Shown: positions 44,289-55,651, counted from the stretch's first letter. The stretch is DNA of 64,000 bases from Undaria pinnatifida (GCA_012845835.1 JABAKD010000002.1:21418274-21482273); one strand, 5' to 3'. Notes: generated from the letters alone by a model not told the origin. Numbers and translations: made by a program.

Positions 44289-45910
44289 TATCGCCGTATG
44301 CTTGCTCGATATTCTCTGTACAGATTTTGGTGCCGCGTACTACGTACGCGTAGTCTAAACGAGTACGAACTCGTTGTGTACTCGTACAATGCTCGTACTC
44401 ACTTGTTTGTGGTGTGTTCGCTCGTACTCACTCGCAGGGTCGTCTTTTGTTTTTGAAACGATGTATCAACATGCTTCCCTGCTACTACTACTATGGATCG
44501 GACAATAATACGTACCAGGTACAGTACAAGTAGATCACCAACAAAAGTGACAATCCCATGGTCACTGCGAGATTTCCCGGTAAATAAATTGCCGCCGGCA
44601 GAGATGCGGAGCGACTGGTCGTCGGCCATACATATCTACTGCAACTCCTGCTATTGTGCGTAAATAAAGGTAGATTTTTGCGTCCAAATCTGGAAAAGTT
44701 TCCGCGTGCGTGGGAGCGTACGTGCGTGGACTATTGACACTGCGGTCACGTTTTCCCGTTTTGACCGTCAGGTGACCGCATCGCCTAGCGCCTCGCAATC
44801 AAGGTTTCCTACATATTGGCAAGTAGAAACCCCGCGTTTTCGTATCAAACATGACCAAAGAACAAAGGGGCATTTTTGAAGAAAAATAAAAACATGGCTC
44901 TCTTAGGAACACGGGGATAAATCGCAATGTAAATGCCTCCTACAGAAGCTGAGTCTTGGGGTTTAGTCCCGTAGTTTAGCCGTCACATGCCCCGTCACGT
45001 CACCTAACTGCCTATTTCTTTCCATGACGTCACTCGATAAACTACGATCACGCCTCATCTTTGATTGGATCGCTAACGACCATGCCGGCTTGGACTAGTA
45101 TTATTGAAAAGCTTCTTCCTGCTGGCTACCTACTACGCGTGAGCGATCGAAGCTTAACCTGGGCATTGTCGAACGGCAAATAAATACAATCACGATTAAA
45201 ATACTGTCATGTTCTCATAATAATGCACTGATTTTCGCTACGTTAATTTGAGCTGGTCTAGGAACTGCTATCTTTATCTGCAAGTTATTTTCATGATATC
45301 ATGCCAAATATTACTTCCAGTCAGCGTATCAATTCCTTCGTGTATAAACATGTGTATGTGTAAGTTTAGATGTGTATGGCTTTCAGTGTGGCCCCTCCTC
45401 CGCACTGGGCAGCTAGGTCGGCCATACACTTCTAGACCTTACCAGCAGACCAGCACAACCCCATCAAGCAACTGCCCTTGGGCACAACATAGCCGAAAGG
45501 TGCTCTTAATGGTAGGGAAGGAGAATCAAATATCTCTGCGTCGTGCAAGCCAGATGAAAACAACGATTGTTTCGGAAAGAAAAGACGTAGTGGTCACGCG
45601 ATAATTATTGTTGTACAACAACACTACACGTTTCGATACATGATTCCCGTATTTCTTTTTTTGTTTGTTTGTTTGTTTGCCATCTTTTGACAAGGTGCAG
45701 CGTGAGCTACAATACAAAAAACGACGATTCGGCCGGAGAAAAAAAAAAAAATTAAGACCGATTTATGCGACACAGAGCAATCCTACGTACTAAAGACCAA
45801 TGGCCTTACCAACCGTTTTTGACGTACTAAGCCCTCCAGAAACTACGGCGATACACATTATTGTGTATTTTCATGCGCACTATAGTGTTTTTTCAGCATT
45901 TTTACCGCAG
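44289..45910. other. No gene recognised
   Basis: Contains a cluster of ctcgtac/tactcgt words near 44340-44440 and a TACCAGGTA at 44513. A 118-codon plus frame (45248-45604) has no motifs. Confidence 0.35.
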
Positions 45911-46009
45911 TCATGTCATGACGGGGCACTTCGACCGGTATTTTGGAACGGGTTAGGGTTAGCGTTAGTTCCATGGTTTTGAAAAATCAAAATAATGTAC
46001 ATGAGACGA
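45911..46009 (+). mobile_element. Telomere-like element TL2 (uninterrupted copy)
   Basis: gggcacttcgaccggtattt, gggttagggttagcgttag, ttccatggttttgaaaaatc and aaaataatgtacatgag are in the same order as TL1 at 10268-10891 but without array PA3. It is therefore the reference empty site for PA3. Confidence 0.7.
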
Positions 46010-46142
46010 AACCAAAATCCCTTCCCCTATTCTCATCTCCCAAACAGCGGCCAAACCCGTACTTCCAGCTGTTGTTTTTTTTTGTCGTTTTGCCTCGCGA
46101 CGCTGATTAAATTCTGGCCGGCACGCTTCTACTTAGACCCCG

Positions 46143-46379
46143 ATGCTTCCTCTCTCCGTTGATTGTTGTGCCTGCTCTGTCGCAACATCTCATCGATTGG
46201 CTGGCGTTGTTGTTATGCGACCTTGTTTGCGACAAGAAGAGTTGATACATTTTTACGTCGAGGTTCATTGGGCAATCGACTGCATGCAGTTCGTACGCAC
46301 CTTATGGACGCAACGTCAATGGGACATTCCTAAACCCACGAATCAACCGTGGCCCTTCGAACAATGTGGCAACAAATAA
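46143..46379 (+). CDS. Possible exon, unknown product
   Basis: An ATG-started frame of 78 residues. The second half is strongly protein-like and rich in Trp and charged residues (EELIHFYVEVHWAIDCMQFV, TLWTQRQWDIPKPTNQPWPF) and ends at TAA. The first half (Cys-rich, hydrophobic) may not belong to it. No family is recognised. Confidence 0.3.
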   Translation: MLPLSVDCCACSVATSHRLAGVVVMRPCLRQEELIHFYVEVHWAIDCMQFVRTLWTQRQWDIPKPTNQPWPFEQCGNK

Positions 46380-47056
46380 CTGGGGGCAAGCTGTGTTTTT
46401 TGTCTTAAAAGCAGCCACACTAGCTGCATGAAAAATAGATTGATTGCAACAAGGATGTGAAGACTACGCCCATCCCCACCCGTCTGCAGGTAAGACGGGC
46501 GACACTCCGCACCAAACAGTAGGCATTTGCATACCACACTACGGGAAGATGTTTGGCTTTGGCCCCATATGCCGATGCTAGAAAATTTGAGAAGGTGCAA
46601 GAGATACCGCAACATCGACATCCCGCTGGCGAATTTTTGGCAAGCTATTGTAAAGTTGTTGCCTGTTCTATAGCCGAGAAACCTGACCCTTAGTTGGAGA
46701 CGAACGCGGACCCATAGTCGCGGGCATCTCCTTTCTTGTTTACTTCACCGTATACGCAGCGACTTTCACCTGCAAGATACGACTTGCTCGGTATTGGTAA
46801 GCCGTTATACTGTGGTATGCCTTAGACTGATTGCGATACTAGTGACAGTCACTATTTACGATTTTTTTGGCGCATCCCATATAGGCTATTACGGCACTAA
46901 AAAAAAAAGATCACGTCATCCGGCTTCTCGGAAGCGCTTCCTTGGCTCAAGCGGTCAATCAAGCGCGTGTGATAATAGTGTCACGAGTTTACACTAAGTT
47001 GCTTGTAGATCGAACCGCGCGCTGGACGTCGAGGACACGACTATGAGTTAACTACG
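46380..47056. other. No gene recognised
   Basis: A 92-codon minus frame (46343-46621) has mixed composition and no motifs. Confidence 0.3.
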
Positions 47057-47296
47057 ATGACTCTTTCCATCTACTACACGACAAAAAACAATGTAACCGT
47101 CGTGATTTCAAACACGAAACTAACCATGAAGGCCAGATCTCCGAGAGTAAAAAACCTGATCGTGAGGGAGGCGGGGAAGGGGGCGTCGCGAGACCGTTTT
47201 CAACAATGTTTTATTTCCACAGAAACGAAGAAATGGCGTTCGAAGCTCCTACCGTGGTATTTGCAACATTGTCCCTACAATATATTTGTCTCGTAG
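47057..47296 (+). CDS. Possible exon, unknown product (first of a pair)
   Basis: An ATG-started 79-residue frame with basic, soluble composition (TMKARSPRVKNLIVREAGKG, CFISTETKKWRSKLLPWYL) ending at TAG. It is followed immediately by another open frame in a different phase (47286-47564), so the two may be exons of one gene with an unplaced junction. No family is recognised. Confidence 0.25.
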   Translation: MTLSIYYTTKNNVTVVISNTKLTMKARSPRVKNLIVREAGKGASRDRFQQCFISTETKKWRSKLLPWYLQHCPYNIFVS

Positions 47297-47299
47297 TTT

Positions 47300-47564
47300 G
47301 TGGCCACAGCACCACAACAGTAGAATAGCCGTCCTCTCTCTAGGAGGCGTCGGCACGGGGACATTGGTTGTGCTGGATGTAGATGGGTGGAAACACCAGC
47401 ATCACTTTTTTAACCTGAAGAACGCACACACACACCGCGAGCCGTCCCCGGCTTGCTCGCTTTCATCGATTTTCGACGAAAACCCTCAGCGCTCGGACAC
47501 GGAGCCGACGACGGAAACGCAACAAATCATCTGTTCATTCGCCGTATTAATCATACGGAAGTGA
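47300..47564 (+). CDS. Possible exon, unknown product (second of a pair)
   Basis: Open to TGA at 47564, reading RIAVLSLGGVGTGTLVVLDV, then an acidic tail (SIFDENPQRSDTEPTTETQQ). An acceptor-like ccacaacagtag lies at 47316-47327. The GGVGTG turn is suggestive of a nucleotide-binding strand-turn but is too short to assign. Confidence 0.25.
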
Positions 47565-48177
47565 AGTCATCTCACGCGAGGGGTTGAGCAGATAAGTTTC
47601 TGAGCTTCCTAGCATGTCATTGACGGGCTCAATGACACACCCGAAACGTGACTTTCGAAGACACTTGTTCCTGCAACCCGACCAGCCTTTCCGTGCGCTA
47701 GGCTTAAAATCAAGAATACTCGTAAAATAATCTCACACTAACCGATAGTTCCAGAGTTGAAGAGAGCTCAACCGTTCAACCGATCAGAAACGTGCAACAC
47801 ACACGTAGCGGTATAATATTTTCATCGCCATCGTGTGTGTATACCGTCCGACGTTGTGCTGCATGTTATACTTGAAGGCCTAAAATCGCTCACAAACGGC
47901 CCCCTCGTGTTCATGCAGAAACAATAAACAACCCAGAGAGAGAGACAGATCATCTACATCATTGTTCAAATAAAAACGGACGGATGGTATCGAACAAATT
48001 AGGCTACAGCAGTAGGAGACGTGATCGATGTCGTACTTAGACGTACATCTAAGTCCACTCCCCGTTGAATCAGAATCATGTGTATACTACGAATACCTTA
48101 GCACCTACAAATACAGCAGTAGGCCGCCTTTGCTTCATTTTATTTTTATAATCGTTTCTCCTTGACATCCAGCTCAA
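47565..48177. other. No gene recognised
   Basis: Short frames only. A small GA run lies near 47936-47946. Confidence 0.4.
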
Positions 48178-48735
48178 CACTGTAAGGGCTTTTTTACCCT
48201 CGGCGAGCTTCCGGACAAGGTCATGCCGTGGTCACGGGTGCATCTCCGAGTCATCCCACGGCAGGGTTTGCGCTTTTGGGGCGGAAACGCCTCTTCTGAC
48301 CGTTCGAGCCCCTCATCAAGCAGCGTGGAACTACAGGTTAGCACGACGATTTCACGAGCAGTCTATATATACAAGTACTTGTTCAAGTACTGCTGTACGT
48401 AGTCTAGTGCATAAAAATGTTTTGCCGTGTTGCGTGAACGAGTGCATTCGACTAATTCATGTTTCGGTCCAATCGTTGACCTCATCATACACGTCAGGAA
48501 ACCAGAAGCTTCTGCCGCACGCTACCGTGGGATGATGAGTGAATCCTGATGAAGGTGTTTTCCCTTCTCCCTGGAACGTGCCTTTAATTTTTCCTCGCGC
48601 GCATAGGGTTCCTTCAGCATATTACCATCATTATTATTATCATTATTTCGTTTTTTTTTCCATGCTCGTCAATTGTTATCGAATTTCGCTTACTCTGGGA
48701 CGTTCTCGCACGGCTGTCGGACATGGGTCGGGATT
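48178..48735 (-). mobile_element. SINE-A copy, interrupted by element F
   Basis: Reading the plus strand, the 3' part of a reversed SINE-A (gagcttccggacaaggtcat, gccgtggtcacgggtg) stops near 48247. It resumes at about 48550 (cccttctccctggaacgtgc, cttttaatttttcctcgcgc-like, cgcatagggttcc). Between them is element F copy 3, so F entered an existing SINE. Confidence 0.65.
48246..48537. mobile_element. MITE-like element F, copy 3
   Basis: Left end gagtcatcccacggcaggg and right end ctaccgtgggatgatgag. Internal landmarks are gtggaactacaggttagc and gcgtgaacgagtgcattc. It lies inside a SINE-A. Confidence 0.75.
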
Positions 48736-48902
48736 GCTTATTATTATGGCTTATTATCGGCGGCCATGTTTTTTCTCAAAGTCAGTTTTTCGGTCAAGTG
48801 GATAGAGTCTCAGGAAATGTGGCTGCGCTCCTGCCACAACATGCGTCCATGCCGAGCTTTACTACATACCATACATATATGATGCACACTGCACACACAT
48901 AC

Positions 48903-49111
48903 ATGACGAGCGGGCGCTCGTCAACAGGCTGGGTGTCCTCGTGTACTTCCGATTGCCCAATCATTTCAAACGCTACTTTGGCCGTTGCTTCGTGTCGGTC
49001 TAATGGTATCAACACGACGCAAGCCTGTTCAAGCCCAGCCCCCACCCGGCCCTTTCTGCCGATTTTATGACGCACTGCGGTCGCCCAGTACCCAAAGTTG
49101 GTCTTTGTTGC
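48903..49111 (-). CDS. Candidate internal exon, unknown product
   Basis: The minus-strand acceptor tagttgttcccag opens at 49111 and a donor cat|gtatgtg closes at 48903. The 209-nt exon reads ATKTNFGYWATAVRHKIGRK, then GLEQACVVLIPLDRHEATAK, then FEMIGQSEVHEDTQPVDERP. The frame extends open in both directions to 224 codons (48794-49468), longer than expected by chance at this base composition. The FGYWATAVRHKIGRKG stretch is distinctive but no family is recognised. Confidence 0.35.
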
Positions 49112-49740
49112 CTGGGAACAACTACGTGCCTCTATCAGATATGCCATTACGATGCCTGGAGGGAGAATAAGAAGGTGGAACGAACGGTGCACGCAACAGC
49201 ATACTCTGTTTTTGTGTTGTGCTGTTCGCCCCTGCTCACGCGTTATATCAGGTTGTTGTTTGTGGGTAGCACTTCCAGCACTGTTCGCTCCTGCTGCCAG
49301 CCATATTTGGTATGAATCAAGTATGATGGTGCGTGTGTGTGGTGCGCTATTATACAATACACCAACATACGTTATTAATGAGAGTGTTATTGAACAGTTT
49401 TCCGACGGCGTGAGGACTGAGAGCAGGACATACTCAGCGTTTGGGACAAGATAGTGTGGATGTTCCACGTTATGGACAGGATAGTCCGGAAGGGGTCGTA
49501 GGGGTGTTGAAGGAGGGAGGACAGCAAAACAACGACATTAGGAATTATTATATATAGGTAGCGGTGCAGACGCGGCGCCTTCAACTTGAGGTCCATGCGA
49601 GGAAGAGGGCCGAGGAGACCAGGTAAAGTCATAGGAGATCTTGTCGCTTTGCCTTGGGTCGAATTTCTTTATGGCGTCATATACTTCCGAGAGTTGATCC
49701 CGGGCCCGAGTGAGTGCGGGGTTGAACAGATTGCATTGGA

Positions 49741-49766
49741 TTGTTTTTTTTTTTTTTTTTTTTTTT
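49741..49766 (+). repeat. T-run of about 25
   Basis: Uninterrupted T tract. It may be the A-tail of the neighbouring reversed SINE-A. Confidence 0.95.
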
Positions 49767-49794
49767 GCAATCAAGTCATCAACTCGTAAAGAGC

Positions 49795-50105
49795 TTTTAC
49801 CCTAAGCGTCCTCCTGGACAAGCCGTGTCATCGCGCAGGTGTCTTCTTCGCCCCCCCCCCCCCCGGTGCGTATATTCATTCTTATCGCATTTGTGATAGG
49901 TGACTCAGCGTTCCCACTCTTCGGAGCTTTTTATGGTCATTGATTTTCATCGAAGTTAGAAAAGACACGCTCTCGTGCTTTCCGCTCGTCGTTTTTTACG
50001 CAAGAAAAAGCCCGTGTGTTTAGCGAGCACGAGCATGCACTGGGTGAGACTTGAACCCACGACCTTGACAATACGCACTGCTATTAATAACTGCTATACG
50101 GCACG
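49795..50105 (-). mobile_element. SINE-A copy (diverged, reversed)
   Basis: cctcctggacaagccgtgtc, ggtgactcagcgttcccact, gacacgctctcgtgctttcc and gcatgcactgggtgagactt followed by gaacccacgac are reversed SINE-A landmarks. The tRNA-like head is interrupted by a short AT-rich segment. Confidence 0.65.
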
Positions 50106-50320
50106 CCCATTGCAGTAGCCGGTCGCCCCGGTGGTCTGGCTTTAGTTGCCGTCGAATGCTGCTGGAGTTGGTTCCGTGGTTCGAATCCCACGTGGGTCGG
50201 ACTTTTGGGGTTTATTAGGGGAAATAAAATTAAAGGAATCAACTGCTATGAGCGCCTAGCAGCGTGGGTAGGCGCAATTCGACGCGAGTCGACGAGGGGA
50301 GAAATAGCTGGAGTAGCTGT
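50090..50320 (+). mobile_element. SINE-B copy 1 (tRNA-derived head plus body)
   Basis: The head ggtcgccccggtggtctggc ends in a good B-box (gtggttcgaatcccacg). The body aatcaactgctatgagcgcc with gtaggcgcaattcgacgcga follows. The acceptor ends do not pair well, so this is a tRNA-derived SINE rather than a working tRNA. A second head follows at 50339. Confidence 0.65.
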
Positions 50321-50324
50321 TACA

Positions 50325-50460
50325 TGGCACGCCCATTGGAGTAGCCGGTCGCCCCAGCGGTCTGGTTTTGGTTACCCTCGAATGCTGCTAGAGTTGGTTC
50401 TGGGGTTCGAATCCCACGTGCGTCGGACTTTTTGAGTTTATTAGGGGGAAAACAATAAAA
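50325..50460 (+). mobile_element. SINE-B copy 2 (head only)
   Basis: ggcacgcccattggagtagc, cggtcgccccagcggtctgg and ggggttcgaatcccacgtg repeat the 50098-50210 block about 227 bp downstream, including tttattagggggaaaa. Confidence 0.7.
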
Positions 50461-50639
50461 TGAACGCCCTGGATACCGCCTCGTTGTCTTTTTAGAGCCG
50501 TCTATGCCGCTGCTGCAATTCCCATCCACCCCCACCCCCAACGCCTCCTCCTTCCCCACCACCCGCACCATCGCCTAGACCTAGCACCACGCGTATAGCA
50601 AACCCCTACATCTATGCGACCTAAAGCCCTCCCCCCCCC

Positions 50640-51100
50640 CGCCCCCCGCCCCCCCCGCCACATTCCCCCCCCCTCCCCCACAAGAAGGATTTATAGTTTC
50701 CACGCACAAGTTGACCTACCCCACCCGCCCCCTTCCCCCCCCTCCCCCCCTCCCGCCCCCCTTTTGATCAAAATCAGGCCCCCACGTCCTAAAAAACTCC
50801 GCCCTCCCCTCACCGGATATTCGACTTACAAGATTCACTTATTAAACTGATGCATTTCCTTCCACAGCTGTCAGATTTTGTCCCCCTCAGAAACGGGTTT
50901 CATAGTTTCCGCGCAAAGACTGCCTAACATCACCCTGTTGACCCTGATAGCTACACTGTAGTTGCAAGGGGAGTCGCTGACCTATATCCTTAATGAGGAC
51001 ACACAACCCGTAATACGCGCGATCGGAGTATCAATCACAGCTTGCAAAGATGAGTTTCGACAAAATATTCGATCTCACAGCTGGAGTGTATTTTTGTTTT
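50640..51100 (-). repeat. Dispersed repeat E, long reversed copy
   Basis: From right to left it follows copy 3 (35423-35900): cactccagctgtgagatc-type start at 51090, gatcgcgcgtattacgggtt, then ccgtttctgagggggacaaa, and the ggtgaggggagggcgg block. At the place of the G-run it has C-rich runs (about 50630-50765). Confidence 0.85.
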
Positions 51101-51107
51101 TTTAGTA

Positions 51108-51195
51108 AAATGAATCAACTGCTATGAGCGCCTAGCAGCGTGCGGGTAGGCGCAATTCAACGCGAGTTGACGAGGGAAGAAATAGCTGGAGTCAT
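51108..51195 (+). repeat. SINE-B body fragment
   Basis: aatcaactgctatgagcgcc, tagcagcgtgcgggtaggcg and gacgagggaagaaatagctg match 50235-50315 without the tRNA-like head. Confidence 0.75.
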
Positions 51196-51629
51196 CTCGA
51201 GATGAAATTGAAGGTGGATGATAGTGACACCGGATCTGTTGTGTCTAGAGCGGGTGAAGGAGAAAGAAAGGTGTGAAGATAATAATAAAAGAGGAATGAG
51301 CAACAAAGAACAACAACAAAACAATTCGGGAGGCAAACTAACCAATTGCATCATAATAATACCTGGTACATCATATTGCTATCCAGATCCGATCCTCGTT
51401 GAGTTGTGTAGATACAATTTGATTCGTGCAACGAAGCATAGCTTTATTTTTTTTTTTCTTCTTTTCTTCATCCCATTTATTGTGTTCGCACTTTTTCTTT
51501 CTCTCTTCTCCCTCCCTAGACGTTACTCAGATCCAGGGCCACTTGGCCGGTTCTTCTCTCTCCCCCTCCCCATTACGGTACGTGCCTTCATTTTTATTTC
51601 GAGGAGACTTTACAGGGTATTCCTCAGCT

Positions 51630-51703
51630 CCAGAGTGGCTGGAGCCTGTCCTGTGACCACGGCCTTGATTATGCGCATGAATGTGAGAACAACAACATAA
51701 CCC
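51630..51703 (+). repeat. Dispersed repeat I, copy 4
   Basis: ctggagcctgtcctgtgacc, acggccttgattatgcgcat and gaatgtgagaacaacaacat. Confidence 0.8.
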
Positions 51704-51860
51704 TTTCTGCCCTGGTCGACTCGCATCGAATTGCTTACAACCTATTGATCAAATAAAACAATACGTACGGCACTGTACCGGTACCACAAGTGAAATGCTC
51801 GTAAAACGTACTAGGTGTAGTATGTATACGTACGAGTACAGCCAGCCGTGGACATAGTAA

Positions 51861-52189
51861 ACCGGTCGCCCCGGTGGCGTATCAGGCTATCCTCGAGCCT
51901 GGTATAGGTCAGCTTCGTGAGTTCGAGCCCCGCCGAGTGCATACTCGTATAAATTCGTTGGGACTTTTTCTTGTGGACAAATTGACTTGCGGAAAGCGCG
52001 AGAGCGTGAGATAGCAACATTCGATGAACAATCGACGAGCAGTGGGATTGCTGAACCCTATGCGCGATAAAATTTGAAGGCAAGAACCGGGGGGGAGGAG
52101 GGACGACACCTACCTGTGTCCACGGCTTGTCCAGAAGGTGGAAAGTGAAAGTGTGCAAAAAAAATAAATAAATAAATAAAAAAAAAAAA
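51861..52189 (+). mobile_element. SINE-A copy 3
   Basis: Full-length: head accggtcgccccggtggcg, B-box gagttcgagccccgccg, body, and an AAATAAATAAAT-type tail. It is flanked by the direct repeat ATAGTAA (51854-51860 and 52190-52196), a likely target duplication. Confidence 0.9.
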
Positions 52190-52196
52190 ATAGTAA

Positions 52197-52504
52197 CCGG
52201 TCGCCCCGGTGGCGTATCAGGTTAACCTCGAACCTGGTGTATGTCAGTTTCGTGAGTTCGAGCCCCGCCGAGTGCATACTCGTATACATTCGCTGGGACT
52301 TTTGCTTGTGCACAAATGGACTTGCGGAAAGCGCGAGGGCGTGAGTTAGCAACACTCGATGAAAAATCGACGAGCAGTGGGATTGCTGAACCCTATGCGC
52401 GATATAAATTGAAGGCAAGAACCGGGGGGAACAAGGGACGACACCTGTGACCACGGCTCGTCCAGAAGCTGGAAAGTACAAGTGTGTGTGTGAGAGAGAA
52501 AAAA
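52197..52504 (+). mobile_element. SINE-A copy 4, in tandem with copy 3
   Basis: Starts ccggtcgccccggtggcg right after copy 3 and ends gtgtgtgtgagagagaaaaa. The 3' flank repeats atagta (52505-52510). Both copies therefore share the same duplicated site. Confidence 0.9.
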
Positions 52505-52510
52505 ATAGTA

Positions 52511-54407
52511 CCTATACAGTCTAGACCATAATCTATATTCTATTTTCTATTGCGATGCGTACCCGTGTCTTATCACTTTTTAATAGTTATCACCACTTTG
52601 ATCGTAGTATCATGCTGCCGGGGGTCAGTCAAGGTTGACTCGTAATGCTCGTGCTGTCAGCGCGAAACTACGAAGAAACGCTCGTTCGTCTATTTTGCCG
52701 AACTTTGACCTTCCAATACCACGGTCGTGAAACTTTCAACTTTCACCATAATCGATCGTGTGTTGTTCAGAATACAATGGACTAAGGAGCCACGATCGTG
52801 CAGACATTTTTGATTGGTGAGTTTTGTTGATATTTCGAGTAAAAAAGCACACGAGTAAAAAGCACCGACAAATATTTTTTCCAGCAGAAACCCCGCCCTG
52901 TTTCTAGCATGTACCATTCTCGCGGGTAGGAATAACGCCTTGCGGAAAACGTTATATCTCTTCTACCACACACAGCTTCGCCCGCTACGCGCATGATATA
53001 TAAAGGAAACTTACATTCATTCGCGGTAATTTTGTTTTGGTGGTAGAGTCTAATGCTGTAGTATCAGTTGGACGCATGCTTCAACCACAAACAAACATGC
53101 CCCAGAGGCTAACTAACGCTGTGTATCACTCTGCCATCAGTATCAGTTGGTTACCCTGAAGGACGCACGAATTCTCGCGCCAGCGATGCTGTTTGGTTTT
53201 AACACTGAAAATCGGTGTCAATGCCAACCACTGGCATGCCGACCGATGCCAGCCTCTTCTAGCTAGCGGAAACCCGCGTTCCTTTCGGTACACAGCACGA
53301 GCGGCTTGTTGAGAGGTTGGCTGCCGAATGACCAAAATGCAGACGTGTCTTTACCGGATGCAAACAAACACAACACAACAAGGCGTACGTGTGTAGGTAG
53401 TGATAAGCTTGTACTTGAAAAAATGAGTGGGCTGAACGTTTACTTTCTTCTTCACGTACGTGTATAACATGCGGAGGCAACGAAGCTGCGGTTCAGGAGG
53501 TGTGATGCTTTCCGTGAGGCGTGTTCCGTAGGCCACTGCTATAAAAATATTACTGAAACTAAATATGTCTGGTGTGGTAAAGACAAACTATACAAGAAAC
53601 ATGAAAAACATGGAAATATGTACCCGGGTGTATGTACGAAGTTACGATATTGCCAGCGCGGCTCCTTGAACTGATAATAATGCCACGCACCTCGCATACA
53701 TCCAGCACAAACAGTTAGTGTCCTTGTCGATGTCTTCCTCCTAGGGAAACGAGCTCTACTGTAATATTGTAATATTATTTCTCTTGATACAGTGTGTGGT
53801 CCAAAACTGCAAGGCTTTACAATAAGCAAAAGACAAAGAAAGGCAAACATCGTAAATACAATGAATGAAAAGAAAAAAAGGTGATTTGGCCGTATTAATT
53901 GACGCTACGAGGAGTATGCAATAATATCATACTATTAATAGGTACAGATTTAAGATCAAGATGCTTCTCCTGTTAATACCATTTTATTTACGGACTTGGC
54001 CGGCCAAGAAACCGACAATAATTCAGAAAGCTCTCCCGCCACCGCTTTCGCGAATTAGGACTTGAAAATTGAAAGCGCTACCCCTGACACCACATTGCAC
54101 ATGCAAAAAAAAAAAGTATGTAAAAAAATTTAAGGCTTTATTTTTTCCGACTCCATCTCGTCGAGATATCCGCAAAAACTCAAAAGCACCAACTTTTCCA
54201 ACCTAAAAAATAAAAAAATCCGTATAGAAGTAGAAGAACCCGATCAAGATGAAATTTGGTGGACACTACATGTATGCTGAAAGATTCTAGAAGAACATCG
54301 ATATAAGTTTCATTGCCCAATTCGCCACCCATCAAGAGATATTGCCAAAACTCGATTCCATATATATATAAGTCGGGTGTTTTCGACAGAAAGTTAGAAA
54401 AATTAAA
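52511..54407. other. No gene recognised
   Basis: Minus-strand frames of 75-103 codons occur without motifs. From about 53880 the sequence becomes AT-rich (tgaaatttggtggacactac, tcaagagatattgccaaaac), which looks like the outside of a larger element, but no protein is recoverable. Confidence 0.35.
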
Positions 54408-55439
54408 CTATCGCTGTTCCCCGCTCATTTTTTGGAGTTCGGACCTGAAATTTTGACACGTGATTTAGAGCAAGCTTAAATAAATACTACTTGGAAATCG
54501 CAAGAAATAAAATATAATCTTGCCCGCATACAGGGGGCCAACCGAAACTCATGATCATAAAACGTCCGGACGAAAAGTCTACGATTTTTTCTTTTTTAGT
54601 GCCATTTTTAAATAGTGTTTTGATTAGTGTGCTCTAAGGCCTACCTGGTACTGTTCTAGGCAAAAATCTGAGCGATTATTTCTGGCGATTATTTTTGTAG
54701 TTTTGAGGCTCCAGAAATAACTGCATCAAAAATAAGGGGTGTCCATTATGGCTTCTGATTTTTGGAAAGCGGTTTTATTTTGAATTGGTAGGTCTTGTTT
54801 TGCCGTTTGCCTCTATTTTTGAAATCTGGCACGTACGCTGTCGCCGGCGACGTTAGGTCACCACCGCCTCTGCTGCTGCTGTCTCTGCTGCTGTCTCTGC
54901 TGCTGTGCTGCTGCTGTGCTGCTGGTGTGGTGTGCCTCTGTGGTGGTTTCGATGGTGTTGGTGGTGCTTCTGTCGCGTTTATGTGAGGACGAAGCTCTGT
55001 CTCGCACACAACAAGCGAGGTATGCTGTCGTAGGTGTGTTTGTGATTCTTTGTTGTGGGTGACGGGTGATGTGTACAGCAGACAGGTATCATACCAGGTA
55101 CAGTATAGGTAGTGGTGACATGCGATACTTGGTACGAGGTAGTATCCAAAAGTCTAATAATCCCAGTTCTGAGAGGTTGGAAGAGCTGATATTTCTGGGC
55201 TCAGAAATGACCAAATCCGCTGATTTCTGACCTCGATTATTTCCGAACCCAGAAATAACGATGATTTCTGGTCCCATAGTGGACGGATAGTGGATGGTTT
55301 TTATTTTTGGCGTTGGAGATACCAGTTAAAGAGAGAAATAATCGATGCAGATATTTCCCATAATAGTTGGTTTAAGGTCTAAATCACGTGTCAAAATTTC
55401 AGGTCCGAACTCCAAAAACTGAGTGGGGCACACCGATAT
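54408..55439. mobile_element. About 1 kb element bounded by 62-bp inverted repeats
   Basis: The left arm (54408-54469) contains ttggagttcggacctgaaat followed by tttgacacgtgatttaga. The right arm (55378-55439) is its reverse complement, with one mismatch in the inner 46 bp and a few in the outer 16. Internal sequence includes repeated 'agaaat(a/g)a' stretches around 54670-54720 and 55190-55270. No transposase frame was found. A (TGC)n run lies near 54870-54930. Confidence 0.75.
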
Positions 55440-55650
55440 TCGTGAATTCACGGCGTCTTGGTCGGCCCAGCTTGTATCATACCTGGTACAGGAAAAACAC
55501 ATGGCTTTCGAGTAGGCAGGTGTGTTGATGGAGAAAACAGCTCTTTGGGGCGTAAAGGATACATGGATGGGGCACGCAGACTGGCTATTACTGGTGATCT
55601 GTGATTAGAAGAGCTACGCGGTGGGGCTGTTGCCTTCGCAAACAGCACAA

Positions 55651-55651
<1 letters not shown>

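Noticed and set aside
50121-50205. tRNA gene with a good B-box (ggttcgaatcc)
   Set aside because: The acceptor arm does not pair well, and the same head recurs with a common body at 50.34 kb, so it is a SINE head.
51861-51945. tRNA-like head with A- and B-box motifs
   Set aside because: Part of a full-length SINE-A present in several copies with an A-rich tail. It is not a functional tRNA.
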